Made by a program: the position numbers and the translations under genes. 64,000 nucleotides of DNA, from the NCBI GenBank assembly GCA_017526745.1, contig JAFXQX010000033.1, positions 214,685 through 278,684 on the forward strand, given 5' to 3'. The notes under the pieces were generated by a model, which was given only the letters and a program-made list of their open reading frames with translations, was not told the origin of the DNA and did no database searches. This DNA is from Lachnospiraceae bacterium (GTDB taxonomy: Bacteria; Bacillota; Clostridia; Lachnospirales; Lachnospiraceae). Shown in pieces: positions 18,183 to 26,773 of the stretch. How positions within the stretch are numbered: position 1 is the first letter of the stretch; the number at the start of each line of letters is the position of its first letter.

Positions 18183-19471
18183 TGCAGTTCCTTTAATTCT
18201 TCTGCTGTTATAACATAAACATTTTCGGCCGTAACTTCTCCCGATGACAGTACAGCCTTCATGGCTCCGCAGTCCTTATCGGAGGAGCCGTAAACATACC
18301 ATTTATCGACCACGCTCCCATATCTTGCAAGAAAATCCGCCAGTTCATCCGCATTGCCGGAATCTCCTCCTCCGATAAAGGTTATAAGGCCGTCACTTCC
18401 CTGAAGAAGATAGCCTTCGATGCCGCCTCCTTCGGGTACGAATTCATACATGGAGCACCTTCTGTTCATGTCCTCCTGAAGATTGACCGTCGCAGCATAG
18501 AGCCTGTTGATCTTACTGTTCAGTACAAACACCGCCCCGATAAGAAGTACCGCCAGAACACCGAGTGCGATCGCAAGGTTTTTTGCATTTATGATCTTAT
18601 GATAGTTCATGTCCCATTCCTCCAAATCATCTTCAGTAACTGCTTCCGCATCCACCCCGGCAGGCGGTCTCGTTTTCGCCCTGTAGGGCAGATATACGGT
18701 AAGCATTTCGACAAGCACATTTGCGGCACCGCAGACAGAAAATACACCGATCCCGGCCCATGACATAAGAAGGGTAAAGCAGATGAGCGCTTCCGACTGG
18801 TATCCCCAAAGATGCAGACCGGTTACAGCGGCAAATGCTGTTGCTGCCTTTGCCCGGTCGGTAAATATCCTGTTTATGAGCGCCAGCTGGCACAGGTTGT
18901 AAAATGTGACGAGCGTCGGAGGCAGGAGCGTAAATACCATCCTGAGCGGATGGACATTAAGGATACCTGAAAGCGTTCCCCAGAATACCATCAGAGGATC
19001 GGATAATACCGCCTGTTTGCTGTCAAATACAGCTGTTGCCGTATCTATCCCGCGAAGTACCAGGAAAGAATCGGCGCGCCGCGTTATCACAAGATATGTC
19101 TCAAATGCCACCGAAATGACAAAGATACCTGCTAAGACAAAGCCGGCGCTTTGCCCTGATCCCCCGCCGGGCAGGATAGTCCGTATCCCGGCCGATGATA
19201 TCCCCTTACGCTTTTTTATGACCGCTGCGGCAGCTGCCGCAACAGCCCACAGCAGGAAAGCGATAGCAAGAACCGCAGTTGTACCGGCTGACATCAACCC
19301 GCCGGCAAGGCCTGCTGCCATTCCAAGTGCGAGCATTATAACGCCCCCGAACGACACTCTTGATACAAGGGACGGCTCACCGTCAAAGCGTGCATATGCC
19401 ACGTCGGCCCAAGCGCCCAGAAAATACGACAGTATGAAAAAGACTGTAAATATCACTGCAGCGGTTACCAT
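18179..19471 (-). CDS. Membrane protein with C-terminal metallo-beta-lactamase-like domain lacking its metal motif
   Basis: A 430-residue protein. Residues 1-260 hold about seven membrane segments similar in layout to the neighbouring membrane proteins. After an acidic linker (275-288) a single membrane helix (297-317) leads to a soluble part. There, DGLITFIGGGD (360-370) and VVDKWYVYGSSDKDCGAMKA (387-406) align with the DGG and VDxWxxTHxHxDHxGA blocks of ComEC/MBL-type domains, but every metal ligand is replaced: THPHADH would become YGSSDKD. It is therefore probably a non-catalytic MBL-fold domain. It overlaps the next upstream gene at 19471. Function unknown; a binding or regulatory role in glycan synthesis is inference. 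Confidence 0.6.
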   Translation of the reverse strand: MVTAAVIFTVFFILSYFLGAWADVAYARFDGEPSLVSRVSFGGVIMLALGMAAGLAGGLMSAGTTAVLAIAFLLWAVAAAAAAVIKKRKGISSAGIRTILPGGGSGQSAGFVLAGIFVISVAFETYLVITRRADSFLVLRGIDTATAVFDSKQAVLSDPLMVFWGTLSGILNVHPLRMVFTLLPPTLVTFYNLCQLALINRIFTDRAKAATAFAAVTGLHLWGYQSEALICFTLLMSWAGIGVFSVCGAANVLVEMLTVYLPYRAKTRPPAGVDAEAVTEDDLEEWDMNYHKIINAKNLAIALGVLAVLLIGAVFVLNSKINRLYAATVNLQEDMNRRCSMYEFVPEGGGIEGYLLQGSDGLITFIGGGDSGNADELADFLARYGSVVDKWYVYGSSDKDCGAMKAVLSSGEVTAENVYVITAEELKELQ

Positions 19472-20187
19472 CAGGGAGCCTTCACCTCCCTGTACACTAT
19501 ACAGCCGCCTTCTTCAAGGGCCGGCTCATATCCGAACTTTGTGATCGGAACTTCCGGCCACAGGCTGTCGGATAAGATGATGTGGGAGACTCCGGCTCTT
19601 TTGGCCGCCGATGCAACCGCCTTCATATCGGGATGCGTTGTCAGAAGCTGTCTGTAAACGATCCGGCAATCTTCGTCAAGGCCGGACAGATCCTCTCCTT
19701 CCGGGTCTTCGTACATAAGCGTGAACGAAGACGAATAAGCGCTAAGATAATCTCCCCACCCGGGCATGGTAAGAACCTTTGCGCCGGCATCGTCCGCAAG
19801 GACCGCATCCATCGCACCGATAAGGTCCGAAGGAAGGTGTATGTCATTTTCCGCCCTGCCGGACAGATCGTTTGAGAATACAAATGTTCCCGAAGAGGCT
19901 ATTATAAGGGCCGCAAGACATGCGGCAAAAACAAGGGCAGCCCGTTTTGCCAAAGGATTTTTAAATGTATCGGTCACTTTGGAAAACATAAGGGATACGG
20001 CACATCCGATCAGAACGAGCGGCGAGAAGAAAAGCGCAGGGCAGGGATCATGATCCGCATCGCCGTCATTGTCTGTTCTGTCCCTGAATACGAAGATAAG
20101 GGATGCGATAAACAGAACGACGACGGCACCGCTTCCGATAAGCAGACGTATGTTACTGTACAGTTCATACATCAGCTCTCTTATCAT
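19471..20187 (-). CDS. Small membrane protein with DUF6077-like C-terminal domain
   Basis: A 238-residue protein. Three hydrophobic segments (about 15-35, 50-65, 80-105) are followed by a soluble domain with a proline/aspartate-rich loop (about 115-170) and a C-terminal GVSHIILSDSLWPEVP...GGCIVYREV block. The plan matches the 297-residue protein at 16228-17121: a few membrane helices, then a domain ending in a 'sugar-loop then YR' pattern. GGAGGG precedes ATG 20187, which overlaps the stop of the 520-residue membrane protein. No known function; it may work with 18179-19471 as a two-part version of the same family. Confidence 0.5.
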   Translation of the reverse strand: MIRELMYELYSNIRLLIGSGAVVVLFIASLIFVFRDRTDNDGDADHDPCPALFFSPLVLIGCAVSLMFSKVTDTFKNPLAKRAALVFAACLAALIIASSGTFVFSNDLSGRAENDIHLPSDLIGAMDAVLADDAGAKVLTMPGWGDYLSAYSSSFTLMYEDPEGEDLSGLDEDCRIVYRQLLTTHPDMKAVASAAKRAGVSHIILSDSLWPEVPITKFGYEPALEEGGCIVYREVKAP

Positions 20188-21746
20188 GATGCGCCCTCCC
20201 CGGATCTCATATCCGAAGCCTGAGCCGAAGATCCCGTCTGGACTGATCCGGTTTTGCGTGATACGAACCCTGTCAGGATCATGAACATGTAAAAATACGC
20301 CATGATATAAACGGGAAAATAGTATTTAAAATATGATGCGGGGGCCAGTATGAAAACGATCAGCCAGTGACAGGCAAGGCCGCCGAACACGAAAAAGTCA
20401 AACCATCTTTTCTTTATAAGGCAGTACAGCAGTGCAAGAAGGACAAATGCCGTGGGGATGAAGAGATTGTAGGCAAGTGATTTTAGCCCCGAGGGGGCAA
20501 GGGCAAACGGGAAAGGAACCGCAGCATAGCAAAAAGCCCCCCACCTGGTCCTCAAAAATACATCCGGATTGTTTACAAATATCCGCTTTACGGCTTCCGA
20601 AAACTCAAAATACTCGGTGTAGCCTGCTTCGGGACGGACACCCGAGAATTCTTCCTTGGTAAGTATAAGGACATCCTCGTAGTTGATATCGCCGAAATGT
20701 TCACTTATCGCATCGATCGACTCAAGCGAAATATACCGGTCGACGACCGACAGATCGTGTGCATTCCGGTCACGGTCAAGACCGTTTCTTAACATGTTCG
20801 TTATCGTATAGGCGTAAAAAGGCTTCATCCTGTCATTTGCCTGGCCGGAAACGCTCTCTGCGGTTATGAAGTTCTGCGGGACGGCGATGATAAACTGGAG
20901 GATGACATATGATGCGATGACCGCTGCCACGCTCTTTTTGCTCCGAAGGTTCGGATATACGATAAATAAAAGGATCGGGACAAGCGCGAGAAGATATATG
21001 CCTTCGGTCCTCCACTGGGTGAGCACGGCTCCCGCAAGCAGTATGAAAAAGACGCCCCCCGGACTGATCTTCCTGCTCTCAAGACGGTCAAACAAAAGCT
21101 TTACGAACAGGGCGAGGTAGATCAGGAAATAGACCGGAAGCCTGTGGGCGCTCGTTGTATAAGCGATCACGGGATACATAAGAAACAGGGCATACATTAT
21201 AAGTCCCGGCTTCTTACCGAAATAGGACGTTGACCGGCAGACGGTATAGCCGGCCACGAAGAACTCTATGATGACCTTTACGAATATCGGGCCGTACTTT
21301 GCCGGGATCAGCATAAAGGATATGATGTAATAATAAACCGTCAGATAGGTAAACCAGGTGTCGTGAATGAGATTTACGGCATCGTTTACTATCACATATT
21401 CGTCGTTTGAAAGAAAACCCGCGGGAAGCTTTATAAATAAAACACCGGCAAGTACCGGCAGATAGATAAGCCCGTATCTTATGACGCAAAGAAGACCGGT
21501 GCGCGTCTCATCACGCGAAAAGATGATACGAGATATGGCGTGCGATACGGCAAACATAACAAGCGTCGACAGGATCCGGCAGATGACGTAGTCTGATGCG
21601 GCAAGCAAAAAAGCGCTGTCGGATCTTTCCGGAAAGACAAAGATGCCCCTTCCCGCAAAAACAGATACAACAAGCCAGACCGCGGTAAGGATGAGTGCCG
21701 CAGGAATGACAGCTTTTTTATGTCGAACAAATACCGGCTGATTCAT
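20184..21746 (-). CDS. Large polytopic membrane protein, GT-C-like, first gene of the polysaccharide operon
   Basis: A 520-residue protein with about 12 membrane segments. A long first outer loop carries LSNDEYVIVNDAVNLIHDTW, with acidic residues like the catalytic loop of GT-C glycosyltransferases, and a second outer loop (about 295-385) holds RDRNAHDLSVVDRYISLES. It may transfer a lipid-linked sugar, but no family could be fixed. No clear Shine-Dalgarno is visible before ATG 21746, which is unusual in this window. It heads a minus-strand run that continues to the left edge. The last 25 residues are Ser/Ala/Gly-rich and polar. Confidence 0.6.
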   Translation of the reverse strand: MNQPVFVRHKKAVIPAALILTAVWLVVSVFAGRGIFVFPERSDSAFLLAASDYVICRILSTLVMFAVSHAISRIIFSRDETRTGLLCVIRYGLIYLPVLAGVLFIKLPAGFLSNDEYVIVNDAVNLIHDTWFTYLTVYYYIISFMLIPAKYGPIFVKVIIEFFVAGYTVCRSTSYFGKKPGLIMYALFLMYPVIAYTTSAHRLPVYFLIYLALFVKLLFDRLESRKISPGGVFFILLAGAVLTQWRTEGIYLLALVPILLFIVYPNLRSKKSVAAVIASYVILQFIIAVPQNFITAESVSGQANDRMKPFYAYTITNMLRNGLDRDRNAHDLSVVDRYISLESIDAISEHFGDINYEDVLILTKEEFSGVRPEAGYTEYFEFSEAVKRIFVNNPDVFLRTRWGAFCYAAVPFPFALAPSGLKSLAYNLFIPTAFVLLALLYCLIKKRWFDFFVFGGLACHWLIVFILAPASYFKYYFPVYIMAYFYMFMILTGFVSRKTGSVQTGSSAQASDMRSGEGAS

Positions 21747-21764
21747 GTCATGTCATAATTACAA

Positions 21765-21793
21765 TTGCATTTAAAAACAATGATAAGTATACT
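21765..21793 (+). promoter_or_regulatory. Sigma-A promoter for rfbD
   Basis: TTGCAT at 21765-21770 and TATACT at 21788-21793 with exactly 17 bases between. The rfbD ATG follows at 21849, leaving about 50 bases of leader. The AT-rich gap also must serve the divergent polysaccharide operon: on the minus strand TTTACT and TATACT with 18 bases between, or TTATCA and TGTAAT with 17, are candidates but weaker. Confidence 0.65.
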
Positions 21794-21848
21794 ATATTTT
21801 GTAGCACTTAGTAAATATTTGCAGCCTAAATAACAAGAGAGGGTAATC

Positions 21849-22718
21849 ATGAAGAAGATCATCATAACCGGGAGCAACGGGCAGCTCGGACGTGCCATAA
21901 ACGACCTGTACGGTAGGGACAGCGACTATGAGCTTGTAAATACCGACTATAAAGTCGAAGGCATATCGGATCTTGATATCACCGATCTTAACCAGGTTCT
22001 TGAAGTGGTGCGCACGGTAAAGCCTTATGCGATCATAAACTGTGCCGCCCATACAAACGTTGATGCATGCGAGGTCCAGGTGGACAGCGCATATCGGATA
22101 AACGCCCTGGGGCCGAGGAATCTTGCGATCGCATCGTCCGAGGCAGGCGCAAAGCTTGTTCACATCTCGACCGATTACGTTTTTGCCGGAAACGGCACCA
22201 CCCCGTATACGGAGTTTGACACACCCGCACCTATCGCGATGTACGGCAAGACAAAGCTTGCGGGCGAGAACTTCGTGAGAGAGTTTGCCGATAACTATTT
22301 CATGATAAGGACCGCATGGCTGTACGGGGACGGCAAAAATTTTGTCAGAACGATGCTGAGGCTGTCGGAAAATCACGATGAGATAAGCGTTGTAAACGAC
22401 CAGGTCGGATCGCCCACATGCGCGGATGAGCTTGCAAGAGCGATCTTCGCGCTGCTTCCTACGGAAAACTACGGACTGTTCCACGGCACATGCGAAGGAA
22501 TGTGTTCATGGGCTGATTTTACAAAGGAGATCTTCCGTCTGGCAAAAAAAGACACGAAGGTCAACCCCGTATCGAGCAAACAATACAAGGAAATGAACCC
22601 GCAATCTGCCGACAGACCGGCGTACTCGGTTCTGGAAAACTACATGTTAAAGCTGACTGGAAGCTATACGTTTGCCGACTGGGAAAAGGCCATTGCCGAA
22701 TATATCAAAAAGATGTGA
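21849..22718 (+). CDS. rfbD: dTDP-4-dehydrorhamnose reductase
   Basis: A 289-residue extended SDR. N-terminal NAD(P)-binding loop IITGSNGQLGRAI, then DITDLNQVLEVVRTVKPYAI, INCAAHTNVDACE, STDYVFAGNGTTPYTEFD, PIAMYGKTKLAGE (the catalytic YxxxK) and RTAWLYGDGKNFV, which is the RmlD signature set. The enzyme makes dTDP-L-rhamnose, the last step of that pathway, in the cytoplasm. RfbA, B and C are not in the window. It is transcribed alone, divergent from the polysaccharide operon, with GAGAGGG as ribosome site, and converges on yuiD. Confidence 0.93.
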   Translation: MKKIIITGSNGQLGRAINDLYGRDSDYELVNTDYKVEGISDLDITDLNQVLEVVRTVKPYAIINCAAHTNVDACEVQVDSAYRINALGPRNLAIASSEAGAKLVHISTDYVFAGNGTTPYTEFDTPAPIAMYGKTKLAGENFVREFADNYFMIRTAWLYGDGKNFVRTMLRLSENHDEISVVNDQVGSPTCADELARAIFALLPTENYGLFHGTCEGMCSWADFTKEIFRLAKKDTKVNPVSSKQYKEMNPQSADRPAYSVLENYMLKLTGSYTFADWEKAIAEYIKKM

Positions 22719-22721
22719 GAT

Positions 22722-23192
22722 TTATTTCCAGAGGAAATGAGTCAGAACTGCGATAACGATCCCAAGCGCAGCTCCGGTCTGTACCTGAAGCGGAGTGTGG
22801 CCGATAAGTTCTTTCAGTTTGTCATGTGAAAATCCCGGCGCGTTGTCGCGCTGCTTGGAAAAATACTCCATCAGCTCGTTAAGGATGACCGCCTGGTTGC
22901 CTGTCTCACGCCTGACGCCGCTCGCATCCACCATCACGACTATCGCAAATACGACAGTAAATGCGAACTCAAATGAATCAAGGCCCCTGACAAATGCCGT
23001 CATCGTCGCCATAGCGCAGACGGTTGACGCATGAGAACTGGGCATCCCTCCATTTCCGGAGAAAAGACGCCTTATCGAAAATGATCTGTCCACTATCATC
23101 TCGATGACCGCTTTTGCGATCTGGGCTATGAAATATCCCATAAATGAGGTGATCAGTATTTTGTTGGATATGATCTGTTCAAAGATACCCAT
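22722..23192 (-). CDS. Divergent PAP2 family membrane protein (YuiD-like)
   Basis: A 156-residue protein matching the DUF212/YuiD family across its length: SGNGGMPSSHAS (PAP2-like SxxH motif), ASGVRRETGNQAVILNEL and KELIGHTPLQVQTGAALGI. Four membrane segments. The family is related to acid phosphatases of lipid phosphates such as undecaprenyl pyrophosphatase, although its reaction has not been established. AAGGG lies before ATG 23192. It follows the HPr gene but is separated from it by a strong terminator, so it probably has its own promoter or low read-through. Confidence 0.85.
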   Translation of the reverse strand: MGIFEQIISNKILITSFMGYFIAQIAKAVIEMIVDRSFSIRRLFSGNGGMPSSHASTVCAMATMTAFVRGLDSFEFAFTVVFAIVVMVDASGVRRETGNQAVILNELMEYFSKQRDNAPGFSHDKLKELIGHTPLQVQTGAALGIVIAVLTHFLWK

Positions 23193-23207
23193 ACGTATCC
23201 CTTTATC

Positions 23208-23235
23208 AAAAAAATGGCTCCGCCTCAGCGGAGCC
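23208..23235 (-). terminator. Rho-independent terminator after the HPr gene
   Basis: On the minus strand an 8-bp GC-rich stem (23228-23235 with 23216-23223, GGCTCCGC arm) and a 4-base loop are followed by a T-rich run at 23214-23208. It lies 10 bases beyond the HPr stop codon. Confidence 0.85.
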
Positions 23236-23245
23236 GTATTATCAT

Positions 23246-23509
23246 CTATTCACCTAAGCCACTGTCAACCGCATTGATAAGTGCCTGCAGTGCCTCCGAT
23301 TCATCATCGCCTTCACACACAAACTCTATCTCGTCACCGCACTTAACGCAAGCTCCGAGCACGCTCAGCACGCTCTTGGCATTGGCGGTACTTTCCCGGA
23401 ATGAAAAAGTGATCAGCGATTTGTACTTCATCGCTTCCTTGCACAGTATTCCGGCCGGTCTCAAATGCAGGCCCGTAGGGTTCTTGATGACGACCCTCTG
23501 ACTAACCAT
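23246..23509 (-). CDS. ptsH: HPr phosphocarrier protein
   Basis: An 87-residue HPr from ATG 23509, with GGAGG 11 bases upstream. NPTGLHLRPAG puts the phosphoacceptor at His15, and ANAKSVLSVL puts the regulatory Ser at 46, the exact positions seen in Gram-positive HPr. It relays phosphate from Enzyme I to sugar-specific EII proteins and, when phosphorylated at Ser46 by HPr kinase, is a CcpA co-repressor. GLHLRPAG instead of the commoner GLHARPAA is a small variation. His15 argues against Crh. It has its own promoter (23555-23583) and terminator (23208-23235). Confidence 0.92.
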   Translation of the reverse strand: MVSQRVVIKNPTGLHLRPAGILCKEAMKYKSLITFSFRESTANAKSVLSVLGACVKCGDEIEFVCEGDDESEALQALINAVDSGLGE

Positions 23510-23554
23510 AAGAGATGCATCCTCCAATCATAAATTTGTGATCCCCAAAGAAGT

Positions 23555-23583
23555 ATTATATCATCTTCCGGGCAAAATCACAA
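23555..23583 (-). promoter_or_regulatory. Sigma-A promoter of the HPr gene
   Basis: On the minus strand TTGTGA (23583-23578) and TATAAT (23560-23555) are 17 bases apart, with the HPr start about 45 bases downstream. It begins directly after the cdaR stop codon, so HPr is expressed separately from cdaA-cdaR. Confidence 0.7.
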
Positions 23584-23586
23584 GAA

Positions 23587-24924
23587 TCACTCCGCAACCG
23601 CAGCTCCTCCCGCTGCAGGCATAACAGACGACGAATCGGTCCTGTCAACTATCACCATAAGCGTTACAGGCTCGACAACAGACACGCCCGCAGGGAAATC
23701 AAATACGACCTGCCCGTCGTTCTCTCCGGGTACGGGTGTTCCGGCCTCATGATCCGCAGGGATCCCGCCTCTGGGAACGAGTGTTGCGGCATCGATCTTT
23801 CCTATCGCCAGATCCCCGCTGTATCTGTCATATGCGTCACCGATGCCCTGTATCTCTACAGGAACGGATCCGCCGATATCAACGATGCTCGCCATGTATC
23901 CGTCGGGAAGATTGTCGATCGTTATGTTCGAAAGCGGAACATCGATAACCTTATGCTGGTTCGCTTCGATACCGACCTTGACCCTTATCTCGGGATCAAA
24001 TGTGCTGTCGGCAAATATCACACCGGAGGGCAGGTAATCGGAAATGTTCACTGCCACCGTAACATCCGATGTCGCACCTTCGATCGATACCTGGTCGGGA
24101 GATACATAAATGACTTCCATATCGTCGAAGTTTTCTCCGCGGCCGGCTATCAGGACACTTGAAGGCTCCGTGATGACAACTCCGTTCGCACCGAATCCGG
24201 CCGAAGGATTCCCCGAATATCCGCTTGATATCGGGATAGTCTTGGTCGCATATATTAAATATTTGACTTCCGTAACCGTACGCGAGAGTATTATACGGTC
24301 GTCATTTATCTGCTCATTGTTCGCATCGTACGGATACAACGGTTCCGTGACCGTAAAATCACTGTTTATCCCGCTGATATCGGCAACGGCCATGACCGTC
24401 GAGACACGTGATACGACAGATTCGGGACCGCTTACGGATATCGTCGAAAGCGCATTCTCGACTCCCGCAAGTATGTAGCCTTCCGCAGGCTCACCCTCGT
24501 ATCCGACCGAAACGGCGACTTCTTTTTTGATAAGGCTCTCGATCGAAAGCTTGACACCCGTCTCCCTTGTAGAAACGGATTCGATCCTGTCGGAATACCT
24601 GATCGACCTTACCTCGATAGGCACGGTATCAAGTGCGGTAAGCATCTTAAGGTCTGCCGTGGCCTTGATATAATCCCTGCTCATCCCGTCCAGTACGGAA
24701 CGGTGGGCTGTGACTACGACGTTGATGTTTGCCGAGTCGTTAAGCACCTCATAGCACTTTCCCTGATCGGTAAGCACTTCCTCATTGAGGATCTCGACCG
24801 GAATACCGGTATATGTCTTACTGATGATGGGATCATCTACATTTACGACCACCAGCCAGAGGAAAAATGCTCCGAGTACGGATATTATCTTAAGGCCGAG
24901 GTTTTTCGTGAACAGATTCTTCAT
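23587..24924 (-). CDS. cdaR: CdaR (YbbR-domain) regulator of the diadenylate cyclase
   Basis: A 445-residue protein with one N-terminal membrane helix (about residues 10-29) and an extracellular part built from about four YbbR repeats, recognisable by repeated 'TVxVxGPESVVS' and 'VPVEIQGIG' style segments. The family binds CdaA and modulates c-di-AMP synthesis. The last 50 residues are Pro/Gly/Asp-rich (GTPVPGENDGQVVFDFPAGV) and end in a low-complexity Ala/Gly tail. ATG 24924 overlaps the cdaA stop by four bases. The usual third gene, glmM, does not follow; an independent HPr gene does. Confidence 0.88.
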   Translation of the reverse strand: MKNLFTKNLGLKIISVLGAFFLWLVVVNVDDPIISKTYTGIPVEILNEEVLTDQGKCYEVLNDSANINVVVTAHRSVLDGMSRDYIKATADLKMLTALDTVPIEVRSIRYSDRIESVSTRETGVKLSIESLIKKEVAVSVGYEGEPAEGYILAGVENALSTISVSGPESVVSRVSTVMAVADISGINSDFTVTEPLYPYDANNEQINDDRIILSRTVTEVKYLIYATKTIPISSGYSGNPSAGFGANGVVITEPSSVLIAGRGENFDDMEVIYVSPDQVSIEGATSDVTVAVNISDYLPSGVIFADSTFDPEIRVKVGIEANQHKVIDVPLSNITIDNLPDGYMASIVDIGGSVPVEIQGIGDAYDRYSGDLAIGKIDAATLVPRGGIPADHEAGTPVPGENDGQVVFDFPAGVSVVEPVTLMVIVDRTDSSSVMPAAGGAAVAE

Positions 24925-25796
24925 TTTTCGGCCTTTCTCTTAAACAGACGGAACTGTTTCTTTTCTTCGTATGTCTTGCCCTGAATGAGCCTGAGCATCT
25001 CTTTCAGTTCATCCATGTCAACGTTTCTTGAAAGCTTTCCTTCGTATGCAACGGAAACTCTTCCGGTCTCCTCGGATACGATTATCGTCATCGAATCGGT
25101 AACTTCGGATATACCTACTCCAGCACGGTGACGGGTTCCGAGTTCCTTGGACAGCTCCATGTTTTCGGAAAGAGGAAGGTAGCAAGTGGCTGATACTATC
25201 CTGTTGCCCTGCACTATGACGGCTCCGTCATGAAGCGGGGTATTGTGTTCGAAAATATTGATGAGGAGCTGGCTGGAGATGGCTGAATCAAGCATGATAC
25301 CGGTCTTTTCATAATCGGTCAGCGGATCGTTCTGGGCTATGACGATAAGGGCTCCCGTCTTGGCACGGCCCATCTCGAATGAACCCCGTGCGATCTCGTT
25401 GATCGTCTCATCGGAAAATCTCTCGCCCGCTATCCTCGAGTCAAACTGGAAAATGGATGATAATACCTTGCGTCGTCCGAGCTGCTCGAGTGCTTTACGA
25501 AGCTCGGGCTGAAATACAACGACCATCGCCGTCACGGCAACACCGAAGACGTTCTTGGCGATCCAGAGAATGGTCGTCATCGAAAAGATGGCGGCGACCA
25601 TGACGAATATAAGAATGAAAAGAATACCCTTAAGAAGCGACCAGGCCTTTGATTCCTTGATCCATGCCAGAACCCTGTATAAGAGCACGGAAATTATAAG
25701 GACCTCAACGATATCGGTCCACTTGATCGAAGGAATCGACAGCCATGTTACATAGCGTTCTATAAATGAGGTTATGGATTCAATGATCTCTGACAT
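24921..25796 (-). CDS. cdaA: Diadenylate cyclase CdaA
   Basis: A 291-residue membrane-bound c-di-AMP synthase. Three N-terminal membrane helices (about 30-45, 55-72, 78-95) precede the DAC domain with FQPELRKALEQLGR, GALIVIA, the DGA motif at 190-192 (LHDGAVIVQ) and the RHR motif at 222-224 (GTRHRAGVGISE). It converts two ATP to c-di-AMP. It is coupled to cdaR by overlap and shares one base with the end of the membrane-protein gene at 25796. All catalytic residues expected of the family are present. Confidence 0.95.
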   Translation of the reverse strand: MSEIIESITSFIERYVTWLSIPSIKWTDIVEVLIISVLLYRVLAWIKESKAWSLLKGILFILIFVMVAAIFSMTTILWIAKNVFGVAVTAMVVVFQPELRKALEQLGRRKVLSSIFQFDSRIAGERFSDETINEIARGSFEMGRAKTGALIVIAQNDPLTDYEKTGIMLDSAISSQLLINIFEHNTPLHDGAVIVQGNRIVSATCYLPLSENMELSKELGTRHRAGVGISEVTDSMTIIVSEETGRVSVAYEGKLSRNVDMDELKEMLRLIQGKTYEEKKQFRLFKRKAEK

Positions 25797-26773
25797 TAAT
25801 AATCATCCTCATCGTCAAAATCCATCTCATCCCTTGACGGAGTCCTGCGCCTCGTCCTTGATACGGGCGCGTCAGGTGTGATCTTGGGAAGCGCCTTGAC
25901 ATAGTAATAGTATTCGTCATCCTCGAACTGAACATATTCAGCCCGGGAGTAATCGACATTGAAAATAAAGAACTGGAGCACGAGTACAATGAGCGAGGAG
26001 ATCAGAAGGCTGACCATCGCACCGCCTATACCGACATCGGCATCAAGTACGGATGATGAGACTATAAGAACGATAAAGCAGACGACCATCCCGGCTCCGA
26101 GGGCGATCTGCCACGAATAATTGATCTTGAGCCGTCTGATCAGATATACGACGATGATAGTTGCGGCAAATGTAACGATCATCGCGATCATCAGATCGTT
26201 CTTTAATATGCCGTCGATAACGGTCTTGAATCCGCCCAGCATCCCTTCGACGTCAAGTTCTCCGGAGGAACCGGAAGACAGGGCATCCTGATTTTCGCTT
26301 ATGTAGTGAAGGATGTAATAGACAGCGGTCCCGCATCCGACGGATATGCACGAGATCGGGTTTCCGACAAATCCCATCGCAAGAGGCATAACATACGGAA
26401 TATGCATTGCAAAGCATACAGGCGTAAGGAGCACCGCTATCGCATCGCCCGGTGTGAACCTGAAATACAGGGCATACATTATCACGAATATGAACAGAAT
26501 AACGACAGCGCATTCAAGCGAAAGCGCATACATATGTGCGACGATCACAAAACCTGCCGCAAGTACTATGACGTTCGTCGGAAGGAACGAACACAAGAGT
26601 GAGAGTATGAGTATGATCGCCGGATTTTTGAGCTTGGTCATGAACCCGACGCTGCTTCCTATGAACAGGAGTGCAAACAGCATTGCAAGAAACTTCAGTA
26701 CCGGCACGATATACGCTTCAAAGCGCGTATAAAACTGCGTCAGCTGCTGTTTGACCATCAGTAATGCTTCCAT
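25796..26773 (-). CDS. Conserved polytopic membrane protein of unknown function, next to cdaA
   Basis: A 325-residue protein with about nine membrane segments and a cytoplasmic C-terminal tail (from about 275) that starts AEYVQFEDDEYYYYVKALPK, becomes Arg/Ser/Thr-rich (SRTRRRTPSRDEM) and ends in an acidic DEDDY. No transporter ATPase or catalytic motif is visible, though such proteins are often labelled 'ABC permease'. It directly precedes cdaA (shared base at 25796) and follows the 135-residue protein, so it is probably co-expressed with c-di-AMP synthesis. Function not established. Confidence 0.7.
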   Translation of the reverse strand: MEALLMVKQQLTQFYTRFEAYIVPVLKFLAMLFALLFIGSSVGFMTKLKNPAIILILSLLCSFLPTNVIVLAAGFVIVAHMYALSLECAVVILFIFVIMYALYFRFTPGDAIAVLLTPVCFAMHIPYVMPLAMGFVGNPISCISVGCGTAVYYILHYISENQDALSSGSSGELDVEGMLGGFKTVIDGILKNDLMIAMIVTFAATIIVVYLIRRLKINYSWQIALGAGMVVCFIVLIVSSSVLDADVGIGGAMVSLLISSLIVLVLQFFIFNVDYSRAEYVQFEDDEYYYYVKALPKITPDAPVSRTRRRTPSRDEMDFDDEDDY

